A stretch of DNA of 13,134 nucleotides from CAZVPF01 sp964628195 (GCA_964628195.1 CAZVPF010000064.1:1-13134), one strand, 5' to 3'; positions 5,940 through 13,084 are shown, counted from the stretch's first letter. Notes: generated by a model not told the origin, from the sequence alone. Numbers and translations are program-made.

Positions 5940-6722
5940 GTGAACGCGCCTACTGAGATAATCACTGGCTGTCTAAGGCTTGATGGCAGGATAGTATTCA
6001 GCCAGGACCCGAGCTGCACCTACTACGGCTGCCTGGTGACATCGGGCGTTCATGAAGGTCAGGTAGCGGTGACCGTTTCAAGGTTATGCTGTGATGACAC
6101 TTATTACGGCTGTCTGAATACCGATGGGACATTTGAAGTGGCGGTCCCCAAAGACTGCTGCAGGTCTAATTGCAGCGACTGCTGCGGCAGGGGCCATTAT
6201 GCCCCCGATTCTATACAGGCCAGGATTACTGTAACAAGTTCATGTCAGCAGATGCTGGTCAATCTCGGCGAGGAAGGAGGCTGGCATAAGTTTTATGTCT
6301 TTGATTTTGATGCTCTTACCGGCATCTATCAGTGCGACTTCTATCAGCACTGCTGGTGGCGAAAGCCCGATGTCTCTATCGGCTGGCAGCTTTACGAGGC
6401 GATAAAACCCTGTATTGAGTGGGACCAGCATGGTCATTGTATCGAAAGAGGACCCTGGGAAATGGGTGATTTAATCGATTCCGGCACCGCGATGTTCCCG
6501 CTGAATATCTTTGTCTATGACTCGTACCAGGCAGTTAGGGTTGCCTTTGAGCTTTGGTGCGCAAACTGGTGGCAGTCTTCGTATGTGGGCTGGAACGGCT
6601 GTGTGACCAACGGGCCCGGCTGGACTGCAATAGATATGCAGGAGTCGATGGTCTGCCACGATGAGAGCGGTACGATGGTAGATGGATTTGAAGGGACGTG
6701 TGAGCTGTATGAACTGTCATGA
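5940..6722 (+). CDS. Cysteine-rich tail-operon protein (20 Cys in 260 aa)
   Basis: The start is GTG at 5940, with GAGGAG at 5928-5933 six bases upstream; no better ATG is nearby. The first 82 residues are densest in cysteine (11, 26, 31, 50, 51, 58, 73, 74, 78, 81, 82), including three CC pairs. They contain an internal duplication: TYYGCLVTSG at 27-36 and TYYGCLNTDG at 54-63. The C-terminal two thirds are rich in tryptophan and tyrosine (for example WQLYEAI, ELWCANWWQSSYVGWNGC). No signal peptide is seen. The pattern suggests either disulphide or metal stabilisation of an extracellular tail tip, or a receptor-binding part; both are inference. The next gene is also cysteine-rich and overlaps or abuts this one. 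I do not recognise a family. Confidence 0.65.
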   Translation: MNAPTEIITGCLRLDGRIVFSQDPSCTYYGCLVTSGVHEGQVAVTVSRLCCDDTYYGCLNTDGTFEVAVPKDCCRSNCSDCCGRGHYAPDSIQARITVTSSCQQMLVNLGEEGGWHKFYVFDFDALTGIYQCDFYQHCWWRKPDVSIGWQLYEAIKPCIEWDQHGHCIERGPWEMGDLIDSGTAMFPLNIFVYDSYQAVRVAFELWCANWWQSSYVGWNGCVTNGPGWTAIDMQESMVCHDESGTMVDGFEGTCELYELS

Positions 6723-7110
6723 GAAACCTGTGTTCACAAATAAGCAGATTAAAAAATGCGCACAGTGCAGATACGCTTCGGCAAATACTCAAAAACTCGC
6801 CCAGGGCAAGCAGTTTAAGACCACGCCTATATGCCAGAAACACAGATGCGCAATCGAGCCTTTGGTCAAAACTTCACAGCAGTATCCATCGCTGCTTCAG
6901 CGGGGAAGTAACCTTGTTAAAGATGGAATCAAAGTCGCAAAGTCAGGCTTTAAGCTTCGCTCGAGAGATGAAGTTGAGCGCAGAAGGAAGATTTGCCTGT
7001 CCTGCGCGGAAGGCTACGATGCGGCCCGAAATCGCTGCAAGCTCTGCGGCTGCTGTGTGTCAATAAAGACGCTCTGGCAGTCAATGAACTGTCCGATGGG
7101 GAAGTGGTAA
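6682..7110 (+). CDS. Zinc-ribbon-like cysteine-rich protein, last gene of tail operon
   Basis: The product is up to 142 aa with 13 cysteines in clear metal-site pairs: C9-x2-C12, C26-x2-C29, C51/C56, C105-x2-C108, C119-x2-C122 with C124/C125, and C137. The C-terminal 40 residues (ICLSCAEGYDAARNRCKLCGCCVS, then NCPMGKW) match a small cysteine motif seen in many phage tail-region proteins, usually ending CPxGKW. The start is uncertain. ATG 6682 overlaps the previous gene by 41 bases; GTG 6700 and ATG 6709 are alternatives near AAGGGA at 6691-6696. GTG 6700 would still keep the first CxxC pair. The many CxxC pairs suggest zinc binding; its role in the particle or assembly is unknown. Confidence 0.65.
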   Translation: MDLKGRVSCMNCHEKPVFTNKQIKKCAQCRYASANTQKLAQGKQFKTTPICQKHRCAIEPLVKTSQQYPSLLQRGSNLVKDGIKVAKSGFKLRSRDEVERRRKICLSCAEGYDAARNRCKLCGCCVSIKTLWQSMNCPMGKW

Positions 7111-7155
7111 CCCAAAAGCTGTTATAACTGCTTATTATTCAATTATTTATATGCC

Positions 7156-7190
7156 TGGGCTGTTTTTTTGGCCCAAAATTGCCGTTTTGG
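7156..7190 (+). terminator. Possible terminator of the tail operon
   Basis: Two overlapping short stems follow the last tail gene: TGGGC (7156-7160) with GCCCA (7171-7175) around a T-rich loop, and CCAAAA (7173-7178) with TTTTGG (7185-7190). There is no clean T-run after the second stem. The location, just upstream of a new promoter, fits an operon end, but the structure is weak. Confidence 0.35.
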
Positions 7191-7200
7191 AAGTTATTGT

Positions 7201-7230
7201 TTGACATTAATCGGATAAATCTGGTATAAT
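7201..7230 (+). promoter_or_regulatory. Near-consensus sigma70-type promoter
   Basis: TTGACA at 7201-7206 and TATAAT at 7225-7230 are both perfect consensus boxes, with an 18-bp spacer. It would start transcription near 7237, toward the 24-codon ORF at 7272 and the toxin-antitoxin genes. The spacer contains AATCGGATAA, which also occurs at 12907-12916. Confidence 0.75.
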
Positions 7231-7271
7231 TCCTGTCAACATATCCAATGGCACAGACGGAAGGAGGCAGG

Positions 7272-7346
7272 GTGATTTTTTCTCGTATGGTTTCAAAAGT
7301 CTGCCTAACTTTAAATGATTATGACAAAAAGTGTTATGAATTGTAA
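7272..7346 (+). CDS. Putative 24-aa small ORF or leader peptide
   Basis: GTG at 7272 follows an excellent AAGGAGG (7261-7267) by four bases and lies about 35 bases downstream of the predicted start site of the 7201-7230 promoter. The peptide would read MIFSRMVSKVCLTLNDYDKKCYEL before TAA at 7344-7346. No family is recognisable at this length. It could be a leader peptide, a small protein, or the broken start of a lost gene. The strong promoter plus ribosome site is the main reason to list it. Confidence 0.35.
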   Translation: MIFSRMVSKVCLTLNDYDKKCYEL

Positions 7347-7559
7347 ATAATTAAGATTTCGGTCGAATTTCAGGCTTGGATAGAGTATAATCTGATAACT
7401 TTGGTAGAGATTTAAGAAAATTTTAGGTTATCAGGCGTCTTTTATGAAAATCAAGCCTAATATTTCTTGAACAGCAGCTTGGCGAGCTGTTAAAATCTTA
7501 TCGGACGGCAGCATAATGGATAGGATGACTTTTGGAACCCTTCTGAAAAGAGCTTGATA
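7347..7559 (+). other. Spacer with inverted repeat and second TATAAT upstream of the TA pair
   Basis: No gene is supported here. TATAAT at 7386-7391 is followed immediately by CTGATAAC (7392-7399), which is matched by GTTATCAG (7427-7434): a perfect 8-bp inverted repeat with a 27-base interior. No good -35 box lies upstream. The arrangement could be an operator over a promoter, or an RNA stem. A smaller stem, CAGCT-TGGCG-AGCTG, lies near 7475-7489. Confidence 0.4.
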
Positions 7560-7850
7560 GTGGAGTATAACCAAATAATATTTAGCGGTCATGCCATAAG
7601 GCAGATGTTTCATCGCCAAATTGCTAAAAATGATGTTATCGAAGTTATTAACAATGGGCAGATAATCATAAGTTATGCAGATGACGCGCCTTATCCGAGT
7701 TACTTAATGCTCGGATTTATAAACAATAAACCGATACATGTTGTCTTTGCAGCTGATGAGGAAAATAAAACTGGAATAGTTGTTACTGCTTATATTCCAG
7801 ATACTCAATTATGGACAGAAGACTTTAAGTCAAGGAGAAATACAAAATGA
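7560..7850 (+). CDS. DUF4258-like toxin of a toxin-antitoxin pair
   Basis: The product is 96 aa from GTG 7560, which has AAAAGAG at 7546-7552 seven bases upstream; TTG 7554 is in frame but lies only one base from that site. The pattern matches DUF4258 proteins: an N-terminal SGHAIRQMFHRQIAKNDVIEVINNG (a strand then helix with His, Arg and Met), a central YPSYLMLGFINNKPIHVVFAAD, and the closing IVVTAYIPDTQLW. The family is usually paired with YgiT-type antitoxins and is thought to be RelE/MqsR-like, acting on mRNA; that activity is family-level inference, not shown here. The stop overlaps the next ATG as ATGA, so the genes are co-translated with the toxin first, as in mqsRA-type systems. Confidence 0.8.
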   Translation: MEYNQIIFSGHAIRQMFHRQIAKNDVIEVINNGQIIISYADDAPYPSYLMLGFINNKPIHVVFAADEENKTGIVVTAYIPDTQLWTEDFKSRRNTK

Positions 7851-8071
7851 AATGTGTAATTTGCAGACAAGGTCAAACCAGCAATGGATTAACCACCGTA
7901 ACTCTTGATAGAGGCTCTACCACAGTTGTGATCAAGGAAGTTCCTGCACAAATTTGTGAAAACTGCGGTGAATATTATCTAAGTGAAGAGGTAACTGAAA
8001 AAATTCAGAATCTTGCCGAACAGGCTTTCCGGCACGGTGTGGAAATTGAAGTTTTAAAATATGCAGCCTGA
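7847..8071 (+). CDS. YgiT/MqsA-type zinc-finger antitoxin
   Basis: The 74-aa product has two CxxC pairs, CVIC at residues 3-6 and CENCG at 37-41. These form the zinc-binding N-terminal domain of YgiT/MqsA-type antitoxins, followed by the family's YYLSEEVTEKIQNLAEQA helix (about 43-60). The short length means there is no C-terminal helix-turn-helix as in full MqsA. DNA binding, if any, would come from another part or from the complex. Start ATG 7847 overlaps the toxin stop, and AAGGAG at 7832-7837 supplies a ribosome site nine bases upstream. It should neutralise the DUF4258-like protein encoded before it. Confidence 0.85.
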   Translation: MKCVICRQGQTSNGLTTVTLDRGSTTVVIKEVPAQICENCGEYYLSEEVTEKIQNLAEQAFRHGVEIEVLKYAA

Positions 8072-8233
8072 TTACTATATATCGTATTAGCTAAGCGACG
8101 CGTACTAAAACGCGTACCAACGCTGCACCTTTGGTTCTACTTTAGTTATGGAAGAATGGTTAGCCGTTAAGATTGACTTTTCGGGAACTGATACATGTTC
8201 GCGAAAAGATGATTTAATTGGTGCAAAGTGAAA
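8072..8233. other. Non-coding spacer after the TA pair with two inverted repeats
   Basis: No gene is supported. ACGCGT at 8098-8103 and again at 8110-8115 can form a 6-bp stem around ACTAAA, with outer AGCG/CGCT arms. A longer imperfect inverted repeat, CTTTTCGGGAAC (8177-8188) with GTTCGCGAAAAG (8197-8208), pairs at 11 of 12 positions around an 8-base loop. Neither is followed by a clear T-run. Operator or processing sites are as likely as terminators. Confidence 0.45.
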
Positions 8234-8262
8234 TTGCAATTCTCTATTATTTAAGTTATAAT
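8234..8262 (+). promoter_or_regulatory. Sigma70-type promoter upstream of the GxGYxYP gene
   Basis: TTGCAA at 8234-8239 (four of six matches to consensus) and TATAAT at 8257-8262 (perfect) are separated by 17 bp, the optimal spacing. It would start near 8269 and transcribe a leader of about 255 bases before the ATG at 8525. Confidence 0.6.
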
Positions 8263-8524
8263 ACTCATTAAGTTAAGTTTCGCATTTTTTAAAAATGTAA
8301 AGATAGGGGAAAAATGTCAATAAATGACATATATGATTTTCAACCACTTTCGGAGCTTTTTCCGAAAGTCACATTAATTGATAATCGTCGTTTTTTAATC
8401 CAAAATAAACGATTTTTTGCCTTTTAATAATGCAAAAGCTAGCACTAAGTGTAGCTGATATTATGTCTTTATCTTTTCTGGGGTAATAAATGCGGATTCT
8501 GCTCTTTATTAATTAAGGTTTGGC
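8263..8524 (+). other. Long 5' leader with hairpin and possible 37-aa ORF
   Basis: This stretch holds a perfect 9-bp hairpin, ACTTTCGGA (8346-8354) with TCCGAAAGT (8361-8369) around GCTTTT, and a smaller inverted repeat ATGTCA (8314-8319) with TGACAT (8325-8330). An ORF of 37 codons runs 8314-8427 with AGGGGA only three bases before its ATG. It has no recognisable family, and the hairpin lies inside it. The region could be a regulatory leader or the debris of a lost gene. Confidence 0.35.
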
Positions 8525-11461
8525 ATGAGATTTTTTGTTTTAATTGTCATAGTTTTATTTGAGATTAATTGTATCCTAAAAGCTGACATTGTTACAAAGT
8601 ATAGCTTTGAGGATAATTTATTGGATACCGCTGTTAATTCAACGGTTTCTGATGATCTTACTGTTATTTCCGGTTTTAGTCCTATATATGAGATGGGGGT
8701 GGTTGGCAGAGCGATACGGTTTGGGCAAGATTCTGTCAGAACTTTAAGAGCTCCAGCATCTGCTGATTCTGACTTGAATGGCAGTTCTTTTACTATTGAG
8801 GCTTTTATAAAACCTGAGACAGTTTCTTCTGATTGGACCTATATTGTGTACCATTGGGGTGGTGGTACTGGCAGCTATGTACTAGGTTCATATCTTAAAA
8901 CAATAGCAGCGAAAACATATCCTACTTATCAAACAATCTATGGTGGTGCAATAATTTCCCCTGATATCTGGCAGCATATAGCAGTTACAGGCGATGTAGT
9001 TAAACAGGAATTAACCTTATGGCTAAATGGTGAGCCTGTTAGTACAATGTGCCCATGGTCCGGCCCGGTAGGTCCTACAACGGAACCATTTTATGTAGGG
9101 TATCTTTCCAGCTACAGTGGTCTGATTGATGAGATTATCTTACACACTGAAGCAAAAGATGCAAACTATATGCAATCTCGTGTTGCGACAATCAATGCGG
9201 AATATTCCAAGAACCCTGAACCGCACGACAAAGCAATAAATCTTGAACAAAACCATATTCTTCAATGGACTGCAGGTGAAAATGCTTCAGTAAATGATAT
9301 CTATTTGGGAACTGATCATTATACAGTCATCAATGCCGTTAAGAACAGTAGTGAGTTTATGGGCAGTTCGGTTAATACCTCGTATGATCCCGGCATTCTT
9401 GAGTTGGGTCAGACTTACTACTGGCGTGTTGATTCCGTAAATGGTAGTGAAGTATCTAAGGGGGATGTTTGGAAATTTACAGTAACACCAACCGATCCTG
9501 AATTTGCATATGATCCTGCTCCGAACAATTATGGAGAGGGTTGCGGTGTTTCTACCACAATTCTGAGTTGGTCCGCAGGAACAGGAGCATCATCCCACGA
9601 TGTATATTTAGGTGTTGATGCAAATGCAGTTGCGAATGCTAATCGTGCATACGGAGAGTTTAAAACAAATCAGGCTGGTACGACATACGATCCAGGAACA
9701 TTAATCCCTGATATGACATATTATTGGAGAATAGATGAGGTAAGCGGTGCTACAATCAAAAAGGGACCTGTCTGGTGTTTTACGACTTCAGCTTACGGGC
9801 TTGATTTTGGCCTTGTTGCACCTGATCATCTTTATGTCGTAAATGCGGGGGCTTTAAGTAAATTCGAATTAATTTTAGTTCAGACTCTGCAGGGTATAGT
9901 TGCACAAAGTAAATCTGAAATCTGGATCGCAGAAAATGATCCTACTTTCCTTGATTATATTGTTGATAATTACGGAGTTACAACGACCCGAGTTGAGAAA
10001 ATCAAAGATGGCGATTCTACTACGCAGTGGTTGCTGAATCATTTTTCGGACCATTATGACGGATACTTGCTTTATGATTCAGAAGATCCAAACTCTTTTA
10101 CTGTTGCAACTTCACTTGCAGGTGTTTTAAAAGGTGTGGCAGTTGAAGTTTCGCTGGAGCCCCAGATACAGGCAATGGGGCTATCGAGGCTATTGGATTG
10201 CCGTGGTAAAGATGATTTATGGGTATACAATAATTACTGGAACAGCATGAATCACAATGCGATTACAATTTTAAAAAATGACACTGATAGCCACTGGAGA
10301 GTGCGTGACTGGAGTGCTGCTACACAGACAATGATGTCATGGTGTAATGACCCATCTGTGGCCAGTAATATTCTAAGTTCTATTATAGACAATTCACCGT
10401 GTTTTGGGTGGAATGACCCTGCCTCAGATATTGAGGCGGAATTCATTGATTTGCATTCTGCCAATAATCTTTACCAGTTCTCTTCGGACTACTTGTATAA
10501 TATGTCTGTCCATGCATCTTTTGCGAATTTAAAGCCCGAAATTAAATTTGAGCAAAAATCAGACAAAACGTTTAATTCTCAAGATGGTGTACATTATGTG
10601 GCGTTTATGTTTATGGATGGTGACGGATTACAGGGCCATATCGGTGATTGGGGTCAGAATAATAATTACGGTTTGTGGAGAAGTAGTGATCGTGGCATTG
10701 TTCCAATAAGTTGGGGTGTTTCTCCAGCACTTATGAAAGTTGCTCCAGCATGTATTGACCGCTACTATAAAACTGCAACCACAAAAGACTGTTTCTATGT
10801 TCCATATGATGGGATGGGATTTTTCATGCCAAGACTGATGCCTGAGCTTGATCAGCAGTGTCAACAGCTTAATCGTTATATGAATCGGTCAGATCAGAGT
10901 GTTGTGCTTATTAGTGATGCCAGCGATTTTGACTCAAGTTATGCACCTGTCATAAGGAAATATTCCAGTATGGACTCACTAAACGGTGCTGTTCTTGATT
11001 ATCCAACCGGTCAGCATAATAAACATGAAATTAACTGGTACGGAGGAAAACCCTTCAGCACGATACGTTTCACTTTATGGTCTGCTGCAGGGATTTCGCC
11101 GGAACAGATAGTTTCTGCTTTGAATAATCTTCCTAAGGATCCAACAAGCCCGAGTTCGTACTCAATAGTAACGGCAAGTACATGGGATTATACGGTAAGT
11201 GATATTGTGAACTATGCTTCCCAGTTGGACCCTAATGTAAAGGTTGTTACAATAGAAGAGCTTATGGAACAGCTTTACATGAACCAGGTTTATACTGTTT
11301 TGAGTGACGATTTGGCAAATAGTGACATAGACATGGCTGGCACACGTAACGGCACATACGGAGACACGCATAGTAACAACAGTTTTCCGGAAGTATTAAC
11401 TGAGGTTCTCAGTGGAGATATCAGTTATCTTCAGCATGTATGGACATTGAAGGTGGTATAG
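8525..11461 (+). CDS. Secreted LamG / Fn3-like / GxGYxYP domain protein (probably N-terminal part of a frameshifted gene)
   Basis: The 978-aa product begins with a hydrophobic signal peptide (residues 1-20, MRFFVLIVIVLFEINCILKA), so it is exported. Residues about 22-212 form a LamG/concanavalin A-like domain (YSFEDNLLD, TIEAFIKPE, WQHIAVTGD). Two fibronectin-like repeats follow (about 232-321 and 328-422, each with YDPG-L-TYYWR-D and VW-FT). From about 434 a GxGYxYP-type region begins; its motif appears as GMGFFMP at 763-769, with DGDGLQ at 698-703. The family is a putative glycoside hydrolase found with polysaccharide genes. Residues about 930-977 look like the start of a beta-sandwich module (EVLTEVLSG, LQHVWTLKV), cut off by the stop. 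AAGG at 8515-8518 precedes the ATG. The sequence is more AT-rich than the tail genes. Confidence 0.8.
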   Translation: MRFFVLIVIVLFEINCILKADIVTKYSFEDNLLDTAVNSTVSDDLTVISGFSPIYEMGVVGRAIRFGQDSVRTLRAPASADSDLNGSSFTIEAFIKPETVSSDWTYIVYHWGGGTGSYVLGSYLKTIAAKTYPTYQTIYGGAIISPDIWQHIAVTGDVVKQELTLWLNGEPVSTMCPWSGPVGPTTEPFYVGYLSSYSGLIDEIILHTEAKDANYMQSRVATINAEYSKNPEPHDKAINLEQNHILQWTAGENASVNDIYLGTDHYTVINAVKNSSEFMGSSVNTSYDPGILELGQTYYWRVDSVNGSEVSKGDVWKFTVTPTDPEFAYDPAPNNYGEGCGVSTTILSWSAGTGASSHDVYLGVDANAVANANRAYGEFKTNQAGTTYDPGTLIPDMTYYWRIDEVSGATIKKGPVWCFTTSAYGLDFGLVAPDHLYVVNAGALSKFELILVQTLQGIVAQSKSEIWIAENDPTFLDYIVDNYGVTTTRVEKIKDGDSTTQWLLNHFSDHYDGYLLYDSEDPNSFTVATSLAGVLKGVAVEVSLEPQIQAMGLSRLLDCRGKDDLWVYNNYWNSMNHNAITILKNDTDSHWRVRDWSAATQTMMSWCNDPSVASNILSSIIDNSPCFGWNDPASDIEAEFIDLHSANNLYQFSSDYLYNMSVHASFANLKPEIKFEQKSDKTFNSQDGVHYVAFMFMDGDGLQGHIGDWGQNNNYGLWRSSDRGIVPISWGVSPALMKVAPACIDRYYKTATTKDCFYVPYDGMGFFMPRLMPELDQQCQQLNRYMNRSDQSVVLISDASDFDSSYAPVIRKYSSMDSLNGAVLDYPTGQHNKHEINWYGGKPFSTIRFTLWSAAGISPEQIVSALNNLPKDPTSPSSYSIVTASTWDYTVSDIVNYASQLDPNVKVVTIEELMEQLYMNQVYTVLSDDLANSDIDMAGTRNGTYGDTHSNNSFPEVLTEVLSGDISYLQHVWTLKVV

Positions 11462-12783
11462 TATATGCCCAAAAGTTTATTGATGATTTTCCTGTTGTTA
11501 TGGATTCTAAATGGCATGGCGGTTACATAACAATTTTGGGTGAGTTGTATAGTGGATCAACTATTGCAGCTTATGGGACAGAGCAGGTGCTGCTGCAAAA
11601 TAGGCCTTCATATTATAGTAATTTAGCTCCTTTTAAGGGAGCAGTATTTAGCTGGGATGCGGCAAAAACAGTATTGAGTGATACTGGCGTGAAGATTGTT
11701 AATTTTTCGACAGATGCTCAAATTTTAGATTATATATGTGTTGGCGGCAATCCTACTGACGATGAACTTAATAATATGTTGCAGAGAACATTCAATGATG
11801 GTACATGCTTGATAATTAACTTTGATGAAATGTGGGCAACGAAACTTTATAATAAGGCATTACTTGCTCAACCGGTATTAGAATGGGGAGGTGAACAGAC
11901 AGGTGGATGGAACGGTAATGGCTGGGGCTATTTGGATTATTATATAGGCAATCAGGCAATTCCGAGTGGTTCTACTATCGGTACTAACAGTTGGGAAGTT
12001 CCGGGTGATCCGCGAGGATTCTGGCCCTTTGAAAGTGCGTATGAAACAACTAGTTACGGTGCTTATTTCTGGCGAACTGACACATTTAATCCTGGCAAAT
12101 TGCTTGTTCTGATAGGTGAAATTAAGTATGGCAAAGGCAAAATTATTTTGGCTCCATCTTATGCGGTTGGTACAAGTGAAAGTGTTACAAATATAGTTGG
12201 TGATCAATTATATTTTAATGATAGTTGGGGGTATACTGCTGGGAGGACTTGGCCAGTTGATACACCTGTAAGTAATAACTATGGATATGCTCAAGCTATG
12301 AAATCGCAGAGAATTGGTACCAATTTTACATATAAGTTTGATCTTCCCAATGGCCAATATAATATTAAACTGTATTTCTCAGAAAATTTTCATAATGAAT
12401 CAGGTAAAAGGGTATTTGATGTAATAACTGAAGGAAACATCGTACAGGAAAATTATGATCCATTTCAATACACAGGTGGCAAACTTATCGGTCAAGAGGG
12501 CATTTATGAAGTTGAGGTAAAAGATAATCAACTAGAAATAGAATTCGTTGCAAAAGTCGACACTGCTGTAGTCAATGTTATTAAGATCGAAAGTAAAGAA
12601 GGAACCCCGCCATATTTTAAAGAAATCAATTGTGGCGGTTCAATGATCAGAGATCTTAATATACTTGGTGAGATGCTGCTGTTTAACTATATTCAAGAAA
12701 GTTGTCGCAATTTGACCGGTCATCCCAAGTGCGTCACGAATGGCGCGAATCCATCCCTTGCCGGGAGAGGTAGACGTTTTTAG
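11440..12783 (+). CDS. Amidotransferase-like + malectin domain segment (C-terminal part of the split gene, 3' end chimeric)
   Basis: This 447-aa frame has no signal peptide and no Shine-Dalgarno before its ATG, and it overlaps the upstream ORF by 22 bases in the -1 frame. It is best read as the continuation of the GxGYxYP protein after loss of one base. Residues about 35-245 resemble the class I amidotransferase-like domain found in some glycosidases (EQVLLQNRPS, LIINFDEMWA, IGEIKYGKGKIILAPSYAV). Residues about 255-384 are a malectin carbohydrate-binding domain (SWGYTAGRTWPVDTP, YKFDLPNGQYNIKLYFSE, VVNVIKIE). KEINCGGS at 394-401 resembles the start of another such domain. From about 12700 onward the frame is antisense to a truncated mobile mystery protein A gene, so the last 25 or so residues are not native. 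Confidence 0.6.
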   Translation: MDIEGGIVYAQKFIDDFPVVMDSKWHGGYITILGELYSGSTIAAYGTEQVLLQNRPSYYSNLAPFKGAVFSWDAAKTVLSDTGVKIVNFSTDAQILDYICVGGNPTDDELNNMLQRTFNDGTCLIINFDEMWATKLYNKALLAQPVLEWGGEQTGGWNGNGWGYLDYYIGNQAIPSGSTIGTNSWEVPGDPRGFWPFESAYETTSYGAYFWRTDTFNPGKLLVLIGEIKYGKGKIILAPSYAVGTSESVTNIVGDQLYFNDSWGYTAGRTWPVDTPVSNNYGYAQAMKSQRIGTNFTYKFDLPNGQYNIKLYFSENFHNESGKRVFDVITEGNIVQENYDPFQYTGGKLIGQEGIYEVEVKDNQLEIEFVAKVDTAVVNVIKIESKEGTPPYFKEINCGGSMIRDLNILGEMLLFNYIQESCRNLTGHPKCVTNGANPSLAGRGRRF

Positions 12784-12849
12784 CGGCTCGAAACGCCTTA
12801 AAGTGGCATCAAGCTGCTCTCTGGCCAGTTTTATTTGTTTTGGTTTCAT
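12640..12849 (-). pseudogene. Truncated mobile mystery protein A (N-terminal remnant)
   Basis: Read on the minus strand from ATG 12849-12847, the first 46 residues (MKPKQIKLAREQLDATLRRFEPL, then GWIRAIRDALGMTG) match the conserved N-terminus of mobile mystery protein A, a roughly 150-aa helix-turn-helix protein usually encoded with a Fic-domain partner (mobile mystery protein B). GAGGCG precedes the ATG by a few bases. After about residue 46 (near 12712) the similarity I can see ends, and the frame runs into DNA that is malectin-coding on the other strand. The helix-turn-helix part and the Fic partner are both missing. This is a remnant of a transferred two-gene module; any short product would be non-functional. 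Confidence 0.75.
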
Positions 12850-13084
12850 TTTAACGCCTCAAATTATTTATCGGATTCATTATATAGTCTACTTGATTAT
12901 ATACTAAATCGGATAATTAGTCTATAAAAATATAGTCTGTTATTCATTTTTTGTCTATTTTTTTATAGAATTCTTAGTTTAAGCTGTTTCCCGAAGTATT
13001 AAGATGCTTCCGTTCAAATATACTTTTCAAATAATGGCAAATAATCTCGAAAAAGAGTAACTCTACTCTCAAACCCGGCGCAAT
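12850..13084 (-). promoter_or_regulatory. Promoter/operator region of the mobile mystery A remnant, then featureless spacer
   Basis: No gene is supported. On the minus strand TATAAT lies at 12879-12884, about 30 bases before the ATG, but the -35 is poor. Plus-strand ATCGGAT occurs at 12870-12876 and 12908-12914, and TATAGTCT at 12883-12890 and 12931-12938, with AGTCTATA between. These repeats are candidates for operator half-sites. Beyond 12940 I see only T-rich sequence and a small AGAGTA/TACTCT stem at 13054-13069. Confidence 0.4.

Noticed and set aside
7444..7559. Short frames such as MKIKPNIS and downstream open stretches as a decayed gene
   Set aside because: Several frames are partly open and none gives a recognisable family; the composition is also compatible with plain spacer.
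8490..8516. Eight-codon ORF (MRILLFIN) just upstream of the GxGYxYP gene
   Set aside because: Too short to support without a convincing ribosome site; it may be chance.
11435..11472. Programmed frameshift between the GxGYxYP and malectin ORFs
   Set aside because: There is no X XXY YYZ heptamer and no stimulatory structure. A one-base deletion or sequencing error is simpler.
12640..12783. Native C-terminus of the malectin protein
   Set aside because: From about 12700 the plus frame is the reverse complement of a conserved mobile mystery A N-terminus, so its residues carry no independent signal.
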